Shown piece after piece: positions 26,179-40,047 of a stretch of DNA of 64,000 bases. Position numbers and translations under genes: made by a program. The stretch is from Auanema rhodensis (lineage: Eukaryota; Nematoda; Chromadorea; Rhabditida; Rhabditidae): NCBI GenBank assembly GCA_964057225.1, contig OZ059900.1, positions 13,469,638 through 13,533,637 of the forward strand. The letters are read 5' to 3'. The notes under the pieces are model-generated. The model was not told the DNA's origin, ran no database searches, and was given only the letters and a program-made list of their open reading frames with translations. Positions within the stretch are counted from its first letter, which is position 1. Each line of letters opens with the position of its first letter.

Positions 26179-29100
26179 ATAAGTTTCCTGAATAGATTTG
26201 GTTTAATTACCCAAGTTAGAGGTAGTATCTCAATCTAACCAGAGAACTTCTGAGTTGGAAATACATTTTGGAAAGCACACCATGAGTGTGCAATATTGAA
26301 AACTGTCTGTCTTAGTATGATTATATGACACTATAGATGCCAAAGCAAAACAAATTTGAATATGAACATGACGCGTCTTTTACATTATAGTTTGACCGGA
26401 AAAAGCTTTGTATAGCTTTGTACACTGATCACATATACGGCGATAGGCTAGAACAGTTCATAAGTTTCCTGAATAGATTTGGTTTAATTACCCAAGTTAA
26501 AGGTAGTATCTCAATCTAACCAGAGAACTTCTGAGTTGGAAATACATTTTGGAAAGCACACCATGAGTGTGCAATATTGAAAACTGTCTGTCTTAGTATG
26601 ATTATATGACACTATAGATGCCAAAGCAAAACAAATTTGAATATGAACATGACGCGTCTTTTACATTATAGTTTGACTTGTTAAAGCTTTGTATAGCTTT
26701 ATACACTGATCACATATACGGCGAGAGGCTGGAACAGTTTATAAGTTTCCTGAATAGATTTGGTTTAATTACCCAAGTTAGAGGTAGTATCTCAATCTAA
26801 CCAGAGAACTTCTGAGTTGGAAATACATTTTGGAAAGCACACCATGAGTGTGCAATATTGAAAACTGTCTGTCTTAGTATGATTATATAACACTATAGAT
26901 GCCAAAGCAAAACAAATTTGAATATGAACATGACGCGTCTTTTACATTATAGTTTGACCGGATAAAGCTTTGTATAGCTTTGTACACTGATCACATATAC
27001 GGCGATAGGCTAGAACAGTTCATAAGTTTCCTGAATAGATTTGGTTTAATTACCCAAGTTAAAGGTAGTATCTCAATCTAACCAGAGAACTTCTGAGTTG
27101 GAAATACATTTTGGAAAGCACACCATGAGTGTGCAATATTGAAAACTGTCTGTCTTAGTATGATTATATGACACTATAGATGCCAAAGCAAAACAAATTT
27201 GAATATGAACATGACGCGTCTTTTACATTATAGTTTGACTTGTTAAAGCTTTGTATAGCTTTGTACACTGATCACATATACGGCGAGAGGCTAGAACAGT
27301 TTATAAGTTTCCTGAATAGATTTGGTTTAATTACCCAAGTTAGAGGTAGTTTCTCAATCTAACCAGAGAACTTCTGAGTTGGAAATACATTTTGGAAAGC
27401 ACACCATGAGTGTGCAATATTGAAAACTGTCTGTCTTAGTATGATTATATAACACTATAGATGCCAAAGCAAAACAAATTTGAATATGAACATGACGCGT
27501 CTTTTACATTATAGTTTGACCGGATAAAGCTTTGTATAGCTTTGTACACTGATCACATATACGGCGATAGGCTAGAACAGTTCATAAGTTTCCTGAAAAG
27601 ATTTGGTTTAATTACCCAAGTTAAAGGTAGTATCTCAATCTAACCAGAGAACTTCTGAGTTGGAAATACATTTTGGAAAGCACACCATGAGTGTGCAATA
27701 TTGAAAACTGTCTGTCTTAGTATGATTATATGACACTATAGATGCCAAAGCAAAACAAATTTGAATATGAACATGACGCGTCTTTTACATTATAGTTTGA
27801 CTTGTTAAAGCTTTGTATAGCTTTGTACACTGATCACATATACGGCGAGAGGCTAGAACAGTTTATAAGTTTCCTGAATAGATTTGGTTTAATTACCCAA
27901 GTTAGAGGTAGTATCTCAATCTAACCAGAGAACTTCTGAGTTGGAAATACATTTTGGAAAGCACACCATGAGTGTGCAATATTGAAAACTGTCTGTCTTA
28001 GTATGATTATATAACACTATAGATGCCAAAGCAAAACAAATTTGAATATGAACATGACGCGTCTTTTACATTATAGTTTGACCGGATAAAGCTTTGTATA
28101 GCTTTGTACACTGATCACATATACGGCGATAGGCTAGAACAGTTCATAAGTTTCCTGAATAGATTTGGTTTAATTACCCAAGTTAAAGGTAGTATCTCAA
28201 TCTAACCAGAGAACTTCTGAGTTGGAAATACATTTTGGAAAGCACACCATGAGTGTGCAATATTGAAAACTGTCTGTCTTAGTATGATTATATAACACTA
28301 TAGATGCCAAAGCAAAACAAATTTGAATATGAACATGACGCGTCTTTTACATTATAGTTTGACTGGATAAAGCTTTGTATAGCTTTGTACACTGATCACT
28401 TATACGGCGATAGGCTAGAACAGTTCATAAGTTTCCTGAATAGATTTGGTTTAATTACCCAAGTTAGAGGTAGTATCTCAATCTAACCAGAGAACTTCTG
28501 AGTTGGAAATACATTTTGGAAAGCACACCATGAGTGTGCAATATTGAAAACTGTCTGTCTTAGTATGATTATATGACACTATAGATGCCAAAGCAAAACA
28601 AATTTGAATATGAACATGACGCGTCTTTTACATTATAGTTTGACCGGAAAAAGCTTTGTATAGCTTTGTACACTGATCACATATACGGCGATAGGCTAGA
28701 ACAGTTCATAAGTTTCCTGAATAGATTTGGTTTAATTACCCAAGTTAAAGGTAGTATCTCAATCTAACCAGAGAACTTCTGAGTTGGAAATACATTTTGG
28801 AAAGCACACCATGAGTGTGCAATATTGAAAACTGTCTGTCTTAGTATGATTATATGACACTATAGATGCCAAAGCAAAACAAATTTGAATATGAACATGA
28901 CGCGTCTTTTACATTATAGTTTGACTTGTTAAAGCTTTGTATAGCTTTGTACACTGATCACATATACGGCGAGAGGCTGGAACAGTTTATAAGTTTCCTG
29001 AATAGATTTGGTTTAATTACCCAAGTTAGAGGTAGTATCTCAATCTAACCAGAGAACTTCTGAGTTGGAAATACATTTTGGAAAGCACACCATGAGTGTG

Positions 29101-32100
29101 CAATATTGAAAACTGTCTGTCTTAGTATGATTATATAACACTATAGATGCCAAAGCAAAACAAATTTGAATATGAACATGACGCGTCTTTTACATTATAG
29201 TTTGACTTGTTAAAGCTTTGTATAGCTTTGTACACTGATCACATATACGGCGAGAGGCTAGAACAGTTTATAAGTTTCCTGAATAGATTTGGTTTGATTA
29301 CCCAAGTTAAAGGTAGTATCTCAATCTAACCAGAGAACTTCTGAGTTGGAAATACATTTTGGAAAGCACACCATGAGTGTGCAATATTGAAAACTGTCTG
29401 TCTTAGTATGATTATATAACACTATAGATGCCAAAGCAAAACAAATTTGAATATGAACATGACGCGTCTTTTACATTATAGTTTGACCGGATAAAGCTTT
29501 GTATAGCTTTGTACACTGATCACATATACGGCGATAGGCTAGAACAGTTCATAAGTTTCCTGAATAGATTTGGTTTAATTACCCAAGTTAAAGGTAGTAT
29601 CTCAATCTAACCAGAGAACTTCTGAGTTGGAAATACATTTTGGAAAGCACACCATGAGTGTGCAATATTGAAAACTGTCTGTCTTAGTATGATTATATGA
29701 CACTATAGATGCCAAAGCAAAACAAATTTGAATATGAACATGACGCGTCTTTTACATTATAGTTTGACTTGTTAAAGCTTTGTATAGCTTTGTACACTGA
29801 TCACATATACGGCGAGAGGCTAGAACAGTTTATAAGTTTCCTGAATAGATTTGGTTTAATTACCCAAGTTAGAGGTAGTATCTCAATCTAACCAGAGAAC
29901 TTCTGAGTTGGAAATACATTTTGGAAAGCACACCATGAGTGTGCAATATTGAAAACTGTCTGTCTTAGTATGATTATATAACACTATAGATGCCAAAGCA
30001 AAACAAATTTGAATATGAACATGACGCGTCTTTTACATTATAGTTTGACCGGATAAAGCTTTGTATAGCTTTGTACACTGATCACATATACGGCGATAGG
30101 CTAGAACAGTTCATAAGTTTCCTGAAAAGATTTGGTTTAATTACCCAAGTTAAAGGTAGTATCTCAATCTAACCAGAGAACTTCTGAGTTGGAAATACAT
30201 TTTGGAAAGCACACCATGAGTGTGCAATATTGAAAACTGTCTGTCTTAGTATGATTATATGACACTATAGATGCCAAAGCAAAACAAATTTGAATATGAA
30301 CATGACGCGTCTTTTACATTATAGTTTGACTTGTTAAAGCTTTGTATAGCTTTGTACACTGATCACATATACGGCGAGAGGCTAGAACAGTTTATAAGTT
30401 TCCTGAATAGATTTGGTTTAATTACCCAAGTTAGAGGTAGTATCTCAATCTAACCAGAGAACTTCTGAGTTGGAAATACATTTTGGAAAGCACACCATGA
30501 GTGTGCAATATTGAAAACTGTCTGTCTTAGTATGATTATATAACACTATAGATGCCAAAGCAAAACAAATTTGAATATGAACATGACGCGTCTTTTACAT
30601 TATAGTTTGACCGGATAAAGCTTTGTATAGCTTTGTACACTGATCACATATACGGCGATAGGCTAGAACAGTTCATAAGTTTCCTGAATAGATTTGGTTT
30701 AATTACCCAAGTTAAAGGTAGTATCTCAATCTAACCAGAGAACTTCTGAGTTGGAAATACATTTTGGAAAGCACACCATGAGTGTGCAATATTGAAAACT
30801 GTCTGTCTTAGTATGATTATATAACACTATAGATGCCAAAGCAAAACAAATTTGAATATGAACATGACGCGTCTTTTACATTATAGTTTGACCGGATAAA
30901 GCTTTGTATAGCTTTGTATAGCTTTGTACACTGATCACTTATACGGCGATAGGCTAGAACAGTTCATAAGTTTCCTGAATAGATTTGGTTTAATTACCCA
31001 AGTTAGAGGTAGTATCTCAATCTAACCAGAGAACTTCTGAGTTGGAAATACATTTTGGAAAGCACACCATGAGTGTGCAATATTGAAAACTGTCTGTCTT
31101 AGTATGATTATATAACACTATAGATGCCAAAGCAAAACAAATTTGAATATGAACATGACGCGTCTTTTACATTATAGTTTGACCGGATAAAGCTTTGTAT
31201 AGCTTTGTACACTGATCACATATACGGCGATAGGCTAGAACAGTTCATAAGTTTCCTGAATAGATTTGGTTTAATTACCCAAGTTAAAGGTAGTATCTCA
31301 ATCTAACCAGAGAACTTCTGAGTTGGAATTACATTTTGGAAAGCACACCATGAGTGTGCAATATTGAAAACTGTCTGTCTTAGTATGATTATATAACACT
31401 ATAGATGCCAAAGCAAAACAAATTTGAATATGAACATGACGCGTCTTTTACATTATAGTTTGACCGGATAAAGCTTTGTATAGCTTTGTACACTGATCAC
31501 ATATACGGCGATAGGCTAGAACAGTTCATAAGTTTCCTGAAAAGATTTGGTTTAATTACCCAAGTTAAAGGTAGTATCTCAATCTAACCAGAGAACTTCT
31601 GAGTTGGAAATACATTTTGGAAAGCACACCATGAGTGTGCAATATTGAAAACTGTCTGTCTTAGTATGATTATATGACACTATAGATGCCAAAGCAAAAC
31701 AAATTTGAATATGAACATGACGCGTCTTTTACATTATAGTTTGACTTGTTAAAGCTTTGTATAGCTTTGTACACTGATCACATATACGGCGAGAGGCTAG
31801 AACAGTTTATAAGTTTCCTGAATAGATTTGGTTTAATTACCCAAGTTAGAGGTAGTATCTCAATCTAACCAGAGAACTTCTGAGTTGGAAATACATTTTG
31901 GAAAGCACACCATGAGTGTGCAATATTGAAAACTGTCTGTCTTAGTATGATTATATAACACTATAGATGCCAAAGCAAAACAAATTTGAATATGAACATG
32001 ACGCGTCTTTTACATTATAGTTTGACCGGATAAAGCTTTGTATAGCTTTGTACACTGATCACATATACGGCGATAGGCTAGAACAGTTCATAAGTTTCCT

Positions 32101-35100
32101 GAATAGATTTGGTTTAATTACCCAAGTTAGAGGTAGTATCTCAATCTAACCAGAGAACTTCTGAGTTGGAAATACATTTTGGAAAGCACACCATGAGTGT
32201 GCAATATTGAAAACTGTCTGTCTTAGTATGATTATATAACACTATAGATGCCAAAGCAAAACAAATTTGAATATGAACATGACGCGTCTTTTACATTATA
32301 GTTTGACTTGTTAAAGCTTTGTATAGCTTTGTACACTGATCACATATACGGCGAGAGGCTAGAACAGTTTATAAGTTTCCTGAATAGATTTGGTTTAATT
32401 ACCCAAGTTAAAGGTAGTATCTCAATCTAACCAGAGAACTTCTGAGTTGGAAATACATTTTGGAAAGCACACCATGAGTGTGCAATATTGAAAACTGTCT
32501 GTCTTAGTATGATTATATAACACTATAGATGCCAAAGCAAAACAAATTTGAATATGAACATGACGCGTCTTTTACATTATAGTTTGACCGGATAAAGCTT
32601 TGTATAGCTTTTTACACTGATCACATATACGGCGATAGGCTAGAACAGTTCATAAGTTTCCTGAATAGATTTGGTTTAATTACCCAAGTTAAAGGTAGTA
32701 TCTCAATCTAACCAGAGAACTTCTGAGTTGGAAATACATTTTGGAAAGCACACCATGAGTGTGCAATATTGAAAACTGTCTGTCTTAGTATGATTATATA
32801 ACACTATAGATGCCAAAGCAAAACAAATTTGAATATGAACATGACGCGTCTTTTACATTATAGTTTGACCGGATAAAGCTTTGTATAGCTTTTTACACTG
32901 ATCACATATACGGCGATAGGCTAGAACAGTTCATAAGTTTCCTGAATAGATTTGGTTTAATTACCCAAGTTAAAGGTAGTATCTCAATCTAACCAGAGAA
33001 CTTCTGAGTTGGAAATACATTTTGGAAAGCACACCATGAGTGTGCAATATTGAAAACTGTCTGTCTTAGTATGATTATATGACACTATAGATGCCAAAGC
33101 AAAACAAATTTGAATATGAACATGACGCGTCTTTTACATTATAGTTTGACTTGTTAAAGCTTTGTATAGCTTTGTACACTGATCACATATACGGCGAGAG
33201 GCTAGAACAGTTTATAAGTTTCCTGAATAGATTTGGTTTAATTACCCAAGTTAGAGGTAGTATCTCAATCTAACCAGAGAACTTCTGAGTTGGAAATACA
33301 TTTTGGAAAGCACACCATGAGTGTGCAATATTGAAAACTGTCTGTCTTAGTATGATTATATAACACTATAGATGCCAAAGCAAAACAAATTTGAATATGA
33401 ACATGACGCGTCTTTTACATTATAGTTTGACCGGATAAAGCTTTGTATAGCTTTGTACACTGATCACATATACGGCGATAGGCTAGAACAGTTCATAAGT
33501 TTCCTGAAAAGATTTGGTTTAATTACCCAAGTTAAAGGTAGTATCTCAATCTAACCAGAGAACTTCTGAGTTGGAAATACATTTTGGAAAGCACACCATG
33601 AGTGTGCAATATTGAAAACTGTCTGTCTTAGTATGATTATATGACACTATAGATGCCAAAGCAAAACAAATTTGAATATGAACATGACGCGTCTTTTACA
33701 TTATAGTTTGACTTGTTAAAGCTTTGTATAGCTTTGTACACTGATCACATATACGACGAGAGGCTAGAACAGTTTATAAGTTTCCTGAATAGATTTGGTT
33801 TAATTACCCAAGTTAGAGGTAGTATCTCAATCTAACCAGAGAACTTCTGAGTTGGAAATACATTTTGGAAAGCACACCATGAGTGTGCAATATTGAAAAC
33901 TGTCTGTCTTAGTATGATTATATAACACTATAGATGCCAAAGCAAAACAAATTTGAATATGAACATGACGCGTCTTTTACATTATAGTTTGACCGGATAA
34001 AGCTTTGTATAGCTTTGTACACTGATCACATATACGGCGATAGGCTAGAACAGTTCATAAGTTTCCTGAATAGATTTGGTTTAATTACCCAAGTTAGAGG
34101 TAGTATCTCAATCTAACCAAAGAACTTCTGAGTTGGAAATACATTTTGGAAAGCACACCACGAGTGTGCAATATTGAAAACTGTCTGTCTTAGTATGATT
34201 ATATAACACTATAGATGCCAAAGCAAAACAAATTTGAATATGAACATGACGCGTCTTTTACATTATAGTTTGACCGGATAAAGCTTTGTATAGCTTTTTA
34301 CACTGATCACATATACGGCGATAGGCTAGAACAGTTCATAAGTTTCCTGAATAGATTTGGTTTAATTACCCAAGTTAAAGGTAGTATCTCAATCTAACCA
34401 GAGAACTTCTGAGTTGGAAATACATTTTGGAAAGCACACCATGAGTGTGCAATATTGAAAACTGTCTGTCTTAGTATGATTATATGACACTATAGATGCC
34501 AAAGCAAAACAAATTTGAATATGAACATGACGCGTCTTTTACATTATAGTTTGACTTGTTAAAGCTTTGTATAGCTTTGTACACTGATCACATATACGGC
34601 GAGAGGCTAGAACAGTTCATAAGTTTCCTGAAAAGATTTGGTTTAATTACCCAAGTTAGAGGTAGTATCTCAATCTAACCAGAGAACTTCTGAGTTGGAA
34701 ATACATTTTGGAAAGCACACCATGAGTGTGCAATATTGAAAACTGTCTGTCTTAGTATGATTATATAACACTATAGATGCCAAAGCAAAACAAATTTGAA
34801 TATGAACATGACGCGTCTTTTACATTATAGTTTGACCGGATAAAGCTTTGTATAGCTTTGTACACTGATCACATATACGGCGATAGGCTAGAACAGTTCA
34901 TAAGTTTCCTGAAAAGATTTGGTTTAATTACCCAAGTTAAAGGTAGTATCTCAATCTAACCAGAGAACTTCTGAGTTGGAAATACATTTTGGAAAGCACA
35001 CCATGAGTGTGCAATATTGAAAACTGTCTGTCTTAGTATGATTATATAACACTATAGATGCCAAAGCAAAACAAATTTGAATATGAACATGACGCGTCTT

Positions 35101-35471
35101 TTACATTATAGTTTGACCGGATAAAGCTTTGTATAGCTTTGTATAGCTTTGTACACTGATCACATATACGGCGATAGGCTAGAACAGTTCATAAGTTTCC
35201 TGAATAGATTTGGTTTAATTACCCAAGTTAAAGGTAGTATCTCAATCTAACCAGAGAACTTCTGAGTTGGAAATACATTTTGGAAAGCACACCATGAGTG
35301 TGCAATATTGAAAACTGTCTGTCTTAGTATGATTATATAACACTATAGATGCCAAAGCAAAACAAATTTGAATATGAACATGACGCGTCTTTTACATTAT
35401 AGTTTGACCGGATAAAGCTTTGTATAGCTTTGTACACTGATCACATATACGGCGATAGGCTAGAACAGTTC
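26179..35471. repeat. Region of alternating I-J dimers (562 bp)
   Basis: Type I (AAAGG, TATGAC, GACTTGTT, GAGAGG...AGTTT tail) mostly alternates with type J (AGAGG, TATAAC, GACCGGAT, GATAGG...AGTTC tail), with occasional A, B and H-type (GACCGGAAAAAG) monomers. Many I copies begin with CCTGAAAAG. The five-monomer series at 27022-28426 recurs at 29551-30965, offset 2529 bp, ending in both cases with a monomer bearing ATCACTTATACGG. The second copy is 10 bp longer because that last monomer has a third 10-bp unit. TTTTTACAC marks the monomers at 32371, 32652 and 34057. The last is also the first in this region with CACGAG. Confidence 0.85.
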
Positions 35472-36615
35472 ATAAGTTTCCTGAATAGATTTGGTTTAAT
35501 TACCCAAGTTAGAGGTAGTATCTCAATCTAACCAGAGAACTTCTGAGTTGGAAATACATTTTGGAAAGCACACCATGAGTGTGCAATATTGAAAACTGTT
35601 TGTCTTAGTATGATTATATGACACTATAGATGCCAAAGCAAAACAAATTTGAATATGAACATGACGCGTCTTTTACATTATAATTTGACCGGATAAAGCT
35701 TTGTATAGCTTTGTACACTGATCACATATACGGCGATAGGCTAGAACAGTTCATAAGTTTCCTGAATAGATTTGGTTTAATTACCCAAGTTAAAGGTAGT
35801 ATCTCAATCTAACCAGAGAACTTCTGAGTTGGAAATACATTTTGGAAAGCACACCATGAGTGTGCAATATTGAAAACTGTCTGTCTTAGTATGATTATAT
35901 AACACTATAGATGCCAAAGCAAAACAAATTTGAATATGAACATGACGCGTCTTTTACATTATAGTTTGACTTGTTAAAGCTTTGTATAGCTTTGTACACT
36001 GATCACATATACGGCGATAGGCTAGAACAGTTCATAAGTTTCCTGAATAGATTTGGTTTAATTACCCAAGTTAGAGGTAGTATCTCAATCTAACCAGAGA
36101 ACTTCTGAGTTGGAAATACATTTTGGAAAGCACACCACGAGTGTGCAATATTGAAAACTGTCTGTCTTAGTATGATTATATAACACTATAGATGCCAAAG
36201 CAAAACAAATTTGAATATGAACATGACGCGTCTTTTACATTATAGTTTGACCGGATAAAGCTTTGTATAGCTTTGTATAGCTTTGTACACTGATCACATA
36301 TACGGCGATAGGCTAGAACAGTTCATAAGTTTCCTGAATAGATTTGGTTTAATTACCCAAGTTAGAGGTAGTATCTCAATCTAACCAGAGAACTTCTGAG
36401 TTGGAAATACATTTTGGAAAGCACACCACGAGTGTGCAATATTGAAAACTGTCTGTCTTAGTATGATTATATAACACTATAGATGCCAAAGCAAAACAAA
36501 TTTGAATATGAACATGACGCGTCTTTTACATTATAGTTTGACCGGATAAAGCTTTGTATAGCTTTGTATAGCTTTGTACACTGATCACATATACGGCGAT
36601 AGGCTAGAACAGTTC
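35472..36615. repeat. 1144-bp tetramer HOR, copy 1
   Basis: Four monomers (281, 281, 291, 291 bp). The first has GTTTG and CATTATAATTTGACC. The second has AAAGG, TATAAC and GACTTGTT with a GATAGG tail. The third and fourth are alike, with CACGAG, TATAAC, AAAACAAATT and three 10-bp units. The next four monomers, 36616-37759, show the same diagnostic variants in the same order. Confidence 0.92.
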
Positions 36616-37759
36616 ATAAGTTTCCTGAATAGATTTGGTTTAATTACCCAAGTTAGAGGTAGTATCTCAATCTAACCAGAGAACTTCTGAGTTGGAAATA
36701 CATTTTGGAAAGCACACCATGAGTGTGCAATATTGAAAACTGTTTGTCTTAGTATGATTATATGACACTATAGATGCCAAAGCAAAACAAATTTGAATAT
36801 GAACATGACGCGTCTTTTACATTATAATTTGACCGGATAAAGCTTTGTATAGCTTTGTACACTGATCACATATACGGCGATAGGCTAGAACAGTTCATAA
36901 GTTTCCTGAATAGATTTGGTTTAATTACCCAAGTTAAAGGTAGTATCTCAATCTAACCAGAGAACTTCTGAGTTGGAAATACATTTTGGAAAGCACACCA
37001 TGAGTGTGCAATATTGAAAACTGTCTGTCTTAGTATGATTATATAACACTATAGATGCCAAAGCAAAACAAATTTGAATATGAACATGACGCGTCTTTTA
37101 CATTATAGTTTGACTTGTTAAAGCTTTGTATAGCTTTGTACACTGATCACATATACGGCGATAGGCTAGAACAGTTCATAAGTTTCCTGAATAGATTTGG
37201 TTTAATTACCCAAGTTAGAGGTAGTATCTCAATCTAACCAGAGAACTTCTGAGTTGGAAATACATTTTGGAAAGCACACCACGAGTGTGCAATATTGAAA
37301 ACTGTCTGTCTTAGTATGATTATATAACACTATAGATGCCAAAGCAAAACAAATTTGAATATGAACATGACGCGTCTTTTACATTATAGTTTGACCGGAT
37401 AAAGCTTTGTATAGCTTTGTATAGCTTTGTACACTGATCACATATACGGCGATAGGCTAGAACAGTTCATAAGTTTCCTGAATAGATTTGGTTTAATTAC
37501 CCAAGTTAGAGGTAGTATCTCAATCTAACCAGAGAACTTCTGAGTTGGAAATACATTTTGGAAAGCACACCACGAGTGTGCAATATTGAAAACTGTCTGT
37601 CTTAGTATGATTATATAACACTATAGATGCCAAAGCAAAACAAATTTGAATATGAACATGACGCGTCTTTTACATTATAGTTTGACCGGATAAAGCTTTG
37701 TATAGCTTTGTATAGCTTTGTACACTGATCACATATACGGCGATAGGCTAGAACAGTTC
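36616..37759. repeat. 1144-bp tetramer HOR, copy 2
   Basis: This is the direct tandem copy of 35472-36615, and I saw no difference at any diagnostic site. That points to a recent unequal exchange. It is the last block before the array changes character. The third and fourth monomers are intermediate between the domains: CACGAG and 291 bp as on the right, AAAACAAATT as on the left. Confidence 0.92.
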
Positions 37760-40047
37760 ATAAGTTTCCTGAATAGATTTGGTTTAATTACCCAAGTTAG
37801 AGGTAGTATCTCAATCTAACCAGAGAACTTCTGAGTTGGAAATACATTTTGGAAAGCACACCATGAGTGTGCAATATTGAAAATTGTCTGTCTTAGTATG
37901 ATTATATGACACTATAGATGCCAAAGCAATATAAATTTGAATATGAACATGACGCGTCTTTTACATTATAGTTTGACCGGATAAAGCTTTGTATAGCTTT
38001 GTATAGCTTTGTACACTGATCACATATACGGCGATAGGCTAGAACAGTTCATAAGTTTCCTGAATAGATTTGGTTTAATTACCCAAGTTAGAGATAGTAT
38101 CTCAATCTAACCAGAGAACTTCTGAGTTGGAAATACATTTTGGAAAGCACACCATGAGTGTGCAATATTGAAAACTGTCTGTCTTAGTGTAATTATATGA
38201 CACTATAGATGCCAAAGCAATATAAATTTGAATATGAACATGACGCGTCTTTTACATTATAGTTTGACCGGATAAAGCTTTGTATAGCTTTGTATAGCTT
38301 TGTACACTGATCACATATACGGCGATAGGCTAGAACAGTTCATAAGTTTCCTGAATAGATTTGGTTTAATTACCCAAGTTAGAGGTAGTATCTCAATCTA
38401 ACCAGAGAACTTCTGAGTTGGAAATACATTTTGGAAAGCACACCATGAGTGTGCAATATTGAAAATTGTCTGTCTTAGTATGATTATATGACACTATAGA
38501 TGCCAAAGCAATATAAATTTGAATATGAACATGACGCGTCTTTTACATTATAGTTTGACCGGATAAAGCTTTGTATAGCTTTGTATAGCTTTGTACACTG
38601 ATCACATATACGGCGATAGGCTAGAACAGTTCATAAGTTTCCTGAATAGATTTGGTTTAATTACCCAAGTTAGAGGTAGTATCTCAATCTAACCAGAGAA
38701 CTTCTGAGTTGGAAATACATTTTGGAAAGCACACCACGAGTGTGCAATATTGAAAATTGTCTGTCTTAGTATGATTATATGACACTATAGATGCCAAAGC
38801 AAAACAAATTTGAATATGAACATGACGCGTCTTTTACATTATAGTTTGACCGGATAAAGCTTTGTATAGCTTTGTACACTGATCACATATACGGCGATAG
38901 GCTAGAACAGTTCATAAGTTTCCTGAATAGATTTGGTTTAATTACCCAAGTTAGAGGTAGTATCTCAATCTAACCAGAGAACTTCTGAGTAGGAAATTCA
39001 TTTTGGAAAGCACACCATGAGTGTGCAATATTGAAAACTGTCTGTCTTAGTATGATTATATGACACTATAGATGCCAAAGCAAAACAAATTTGAATATGA
39101 ACATGACGCGTCTTTTACATTATAGTTTGACTTGTTAAAGCTTTGTATAGCTTTGTACACTGATCACATATACGGCGATAGGCTAGAACAGTTTATAAGT
39201 TTCCTGAATAGATTTGGTTTAATTACCCAAGTTAGAGGTAGTATCTCAATCTAACCAGAGAACTTCTGAGTTGGAAATACATTTTGGAAAGCACACCATG
39301 AGTGTGCAATATTGAAAACTGTCTGTCTTAGTATGATTATATGACACTATAGATGCCAAAACAAAACAAATTTGAATATGAACATGACGCGTCTTTTACA
39401 TTATAGTTTGACCGGATAAAGCTTTGTATAGCTTTGTATAGCTCTGTACACTGATCACATATACGGCGAGAGGCTAGAACAGTTTATAAGTTTCCTGAAT
39501 AGATTTGGTTTAATTACCCAAGTTAGAGGTAGTATCTCAATCTAACCAGAGAACTTCTGAGTTGGAAATACATTTTGGAAAGCACACCATGAGTGTGCAA
39601 TATTGAAAATTGTCTGTCTTAGTATGATTATATGACACTATAGATGCCAAAGCAAAACAAATTTGAATATGAACATGACGCGTCTTTTACATTATAGTTT
39701 GACCGGATAAAGCTTTGTATAGCTTTGTACACTGATCACATATACGGCGAGAGGCTAGAACAGTTTATAAGTTTCCTGAATAGATTTGGTTTAATTACCC
39801 AAGTTAGAGGTAGTATCTCAATCTAACCAGAGAATTTCTGAGTTGGAAATACATTTTGGAAAGCACACCATGAGTGTGCAATATTGAAAACTGTTTGTCT
39901 TAGTATGATTATATGACACTATAGATGCCAAAGCAAAACAAATTTGAATATGAACATGACGCGTCTTTTACATTATAATTTGACCGGATAAAGCTTTGTA
40001 TAGCTTTGTACACTGATCACATATACGGCGATAGGCTAGAACAGTTC
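37760..40047. repeat. Transition zone between array domains, private variants
   Basis: Eight monomers. The first three (37760, 38051, 38342; 291 bp) share CAATATAAATTTG, and two of them have AAAATTGTCTG. The second has GAGATAGT and TTAGTGTAATT. Then come 38633 (281, CACGAG with AAAATTG), 38914 (281, GAGTAGGAAATTC, GACTTGTT), 39195 (291, AAAACAAAAC, AGCTCTGTAC), 39486 (281) and 39767 (281, GAATTTCTG, CATTATAATTT). No higher-order order is visible. Types here are mixtures of left and right domain variants plus private ones. Confidence 0.82.

Larger units (their letters stand above)
1..37759. repeat. Array domain 1: mainly 281-bp monomers, CATGAG loop, AAAACAAATT
   Basis: This domain has 134 monomers: 101 of 281 bp, 32 of 291 bp and one 66-bp remnant. 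Most carry CATGAG in the dyad loop and AAAACAAATT or AGAACAAATT. Diversity between monomer types is high, and types recur in ordered blocks (HORs). The 291-bp copies start at 1, 854, 2335, 2626, 4041, 4332, 4623, 4914, 5767, 6058, 8316, 9169, 9460, 10875, 12571, 13424, 14277, 14568, 15421, 16555, 18251, 19104, 22767, 23620, 23911, 24764, 30675, 34900, 36034, 36325, 37178 and 37469; all others are 281 bp. The AAAATGAATT form typical of the right-hand domain appears here only at 2626 and 4914. Confidence 0.93.
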
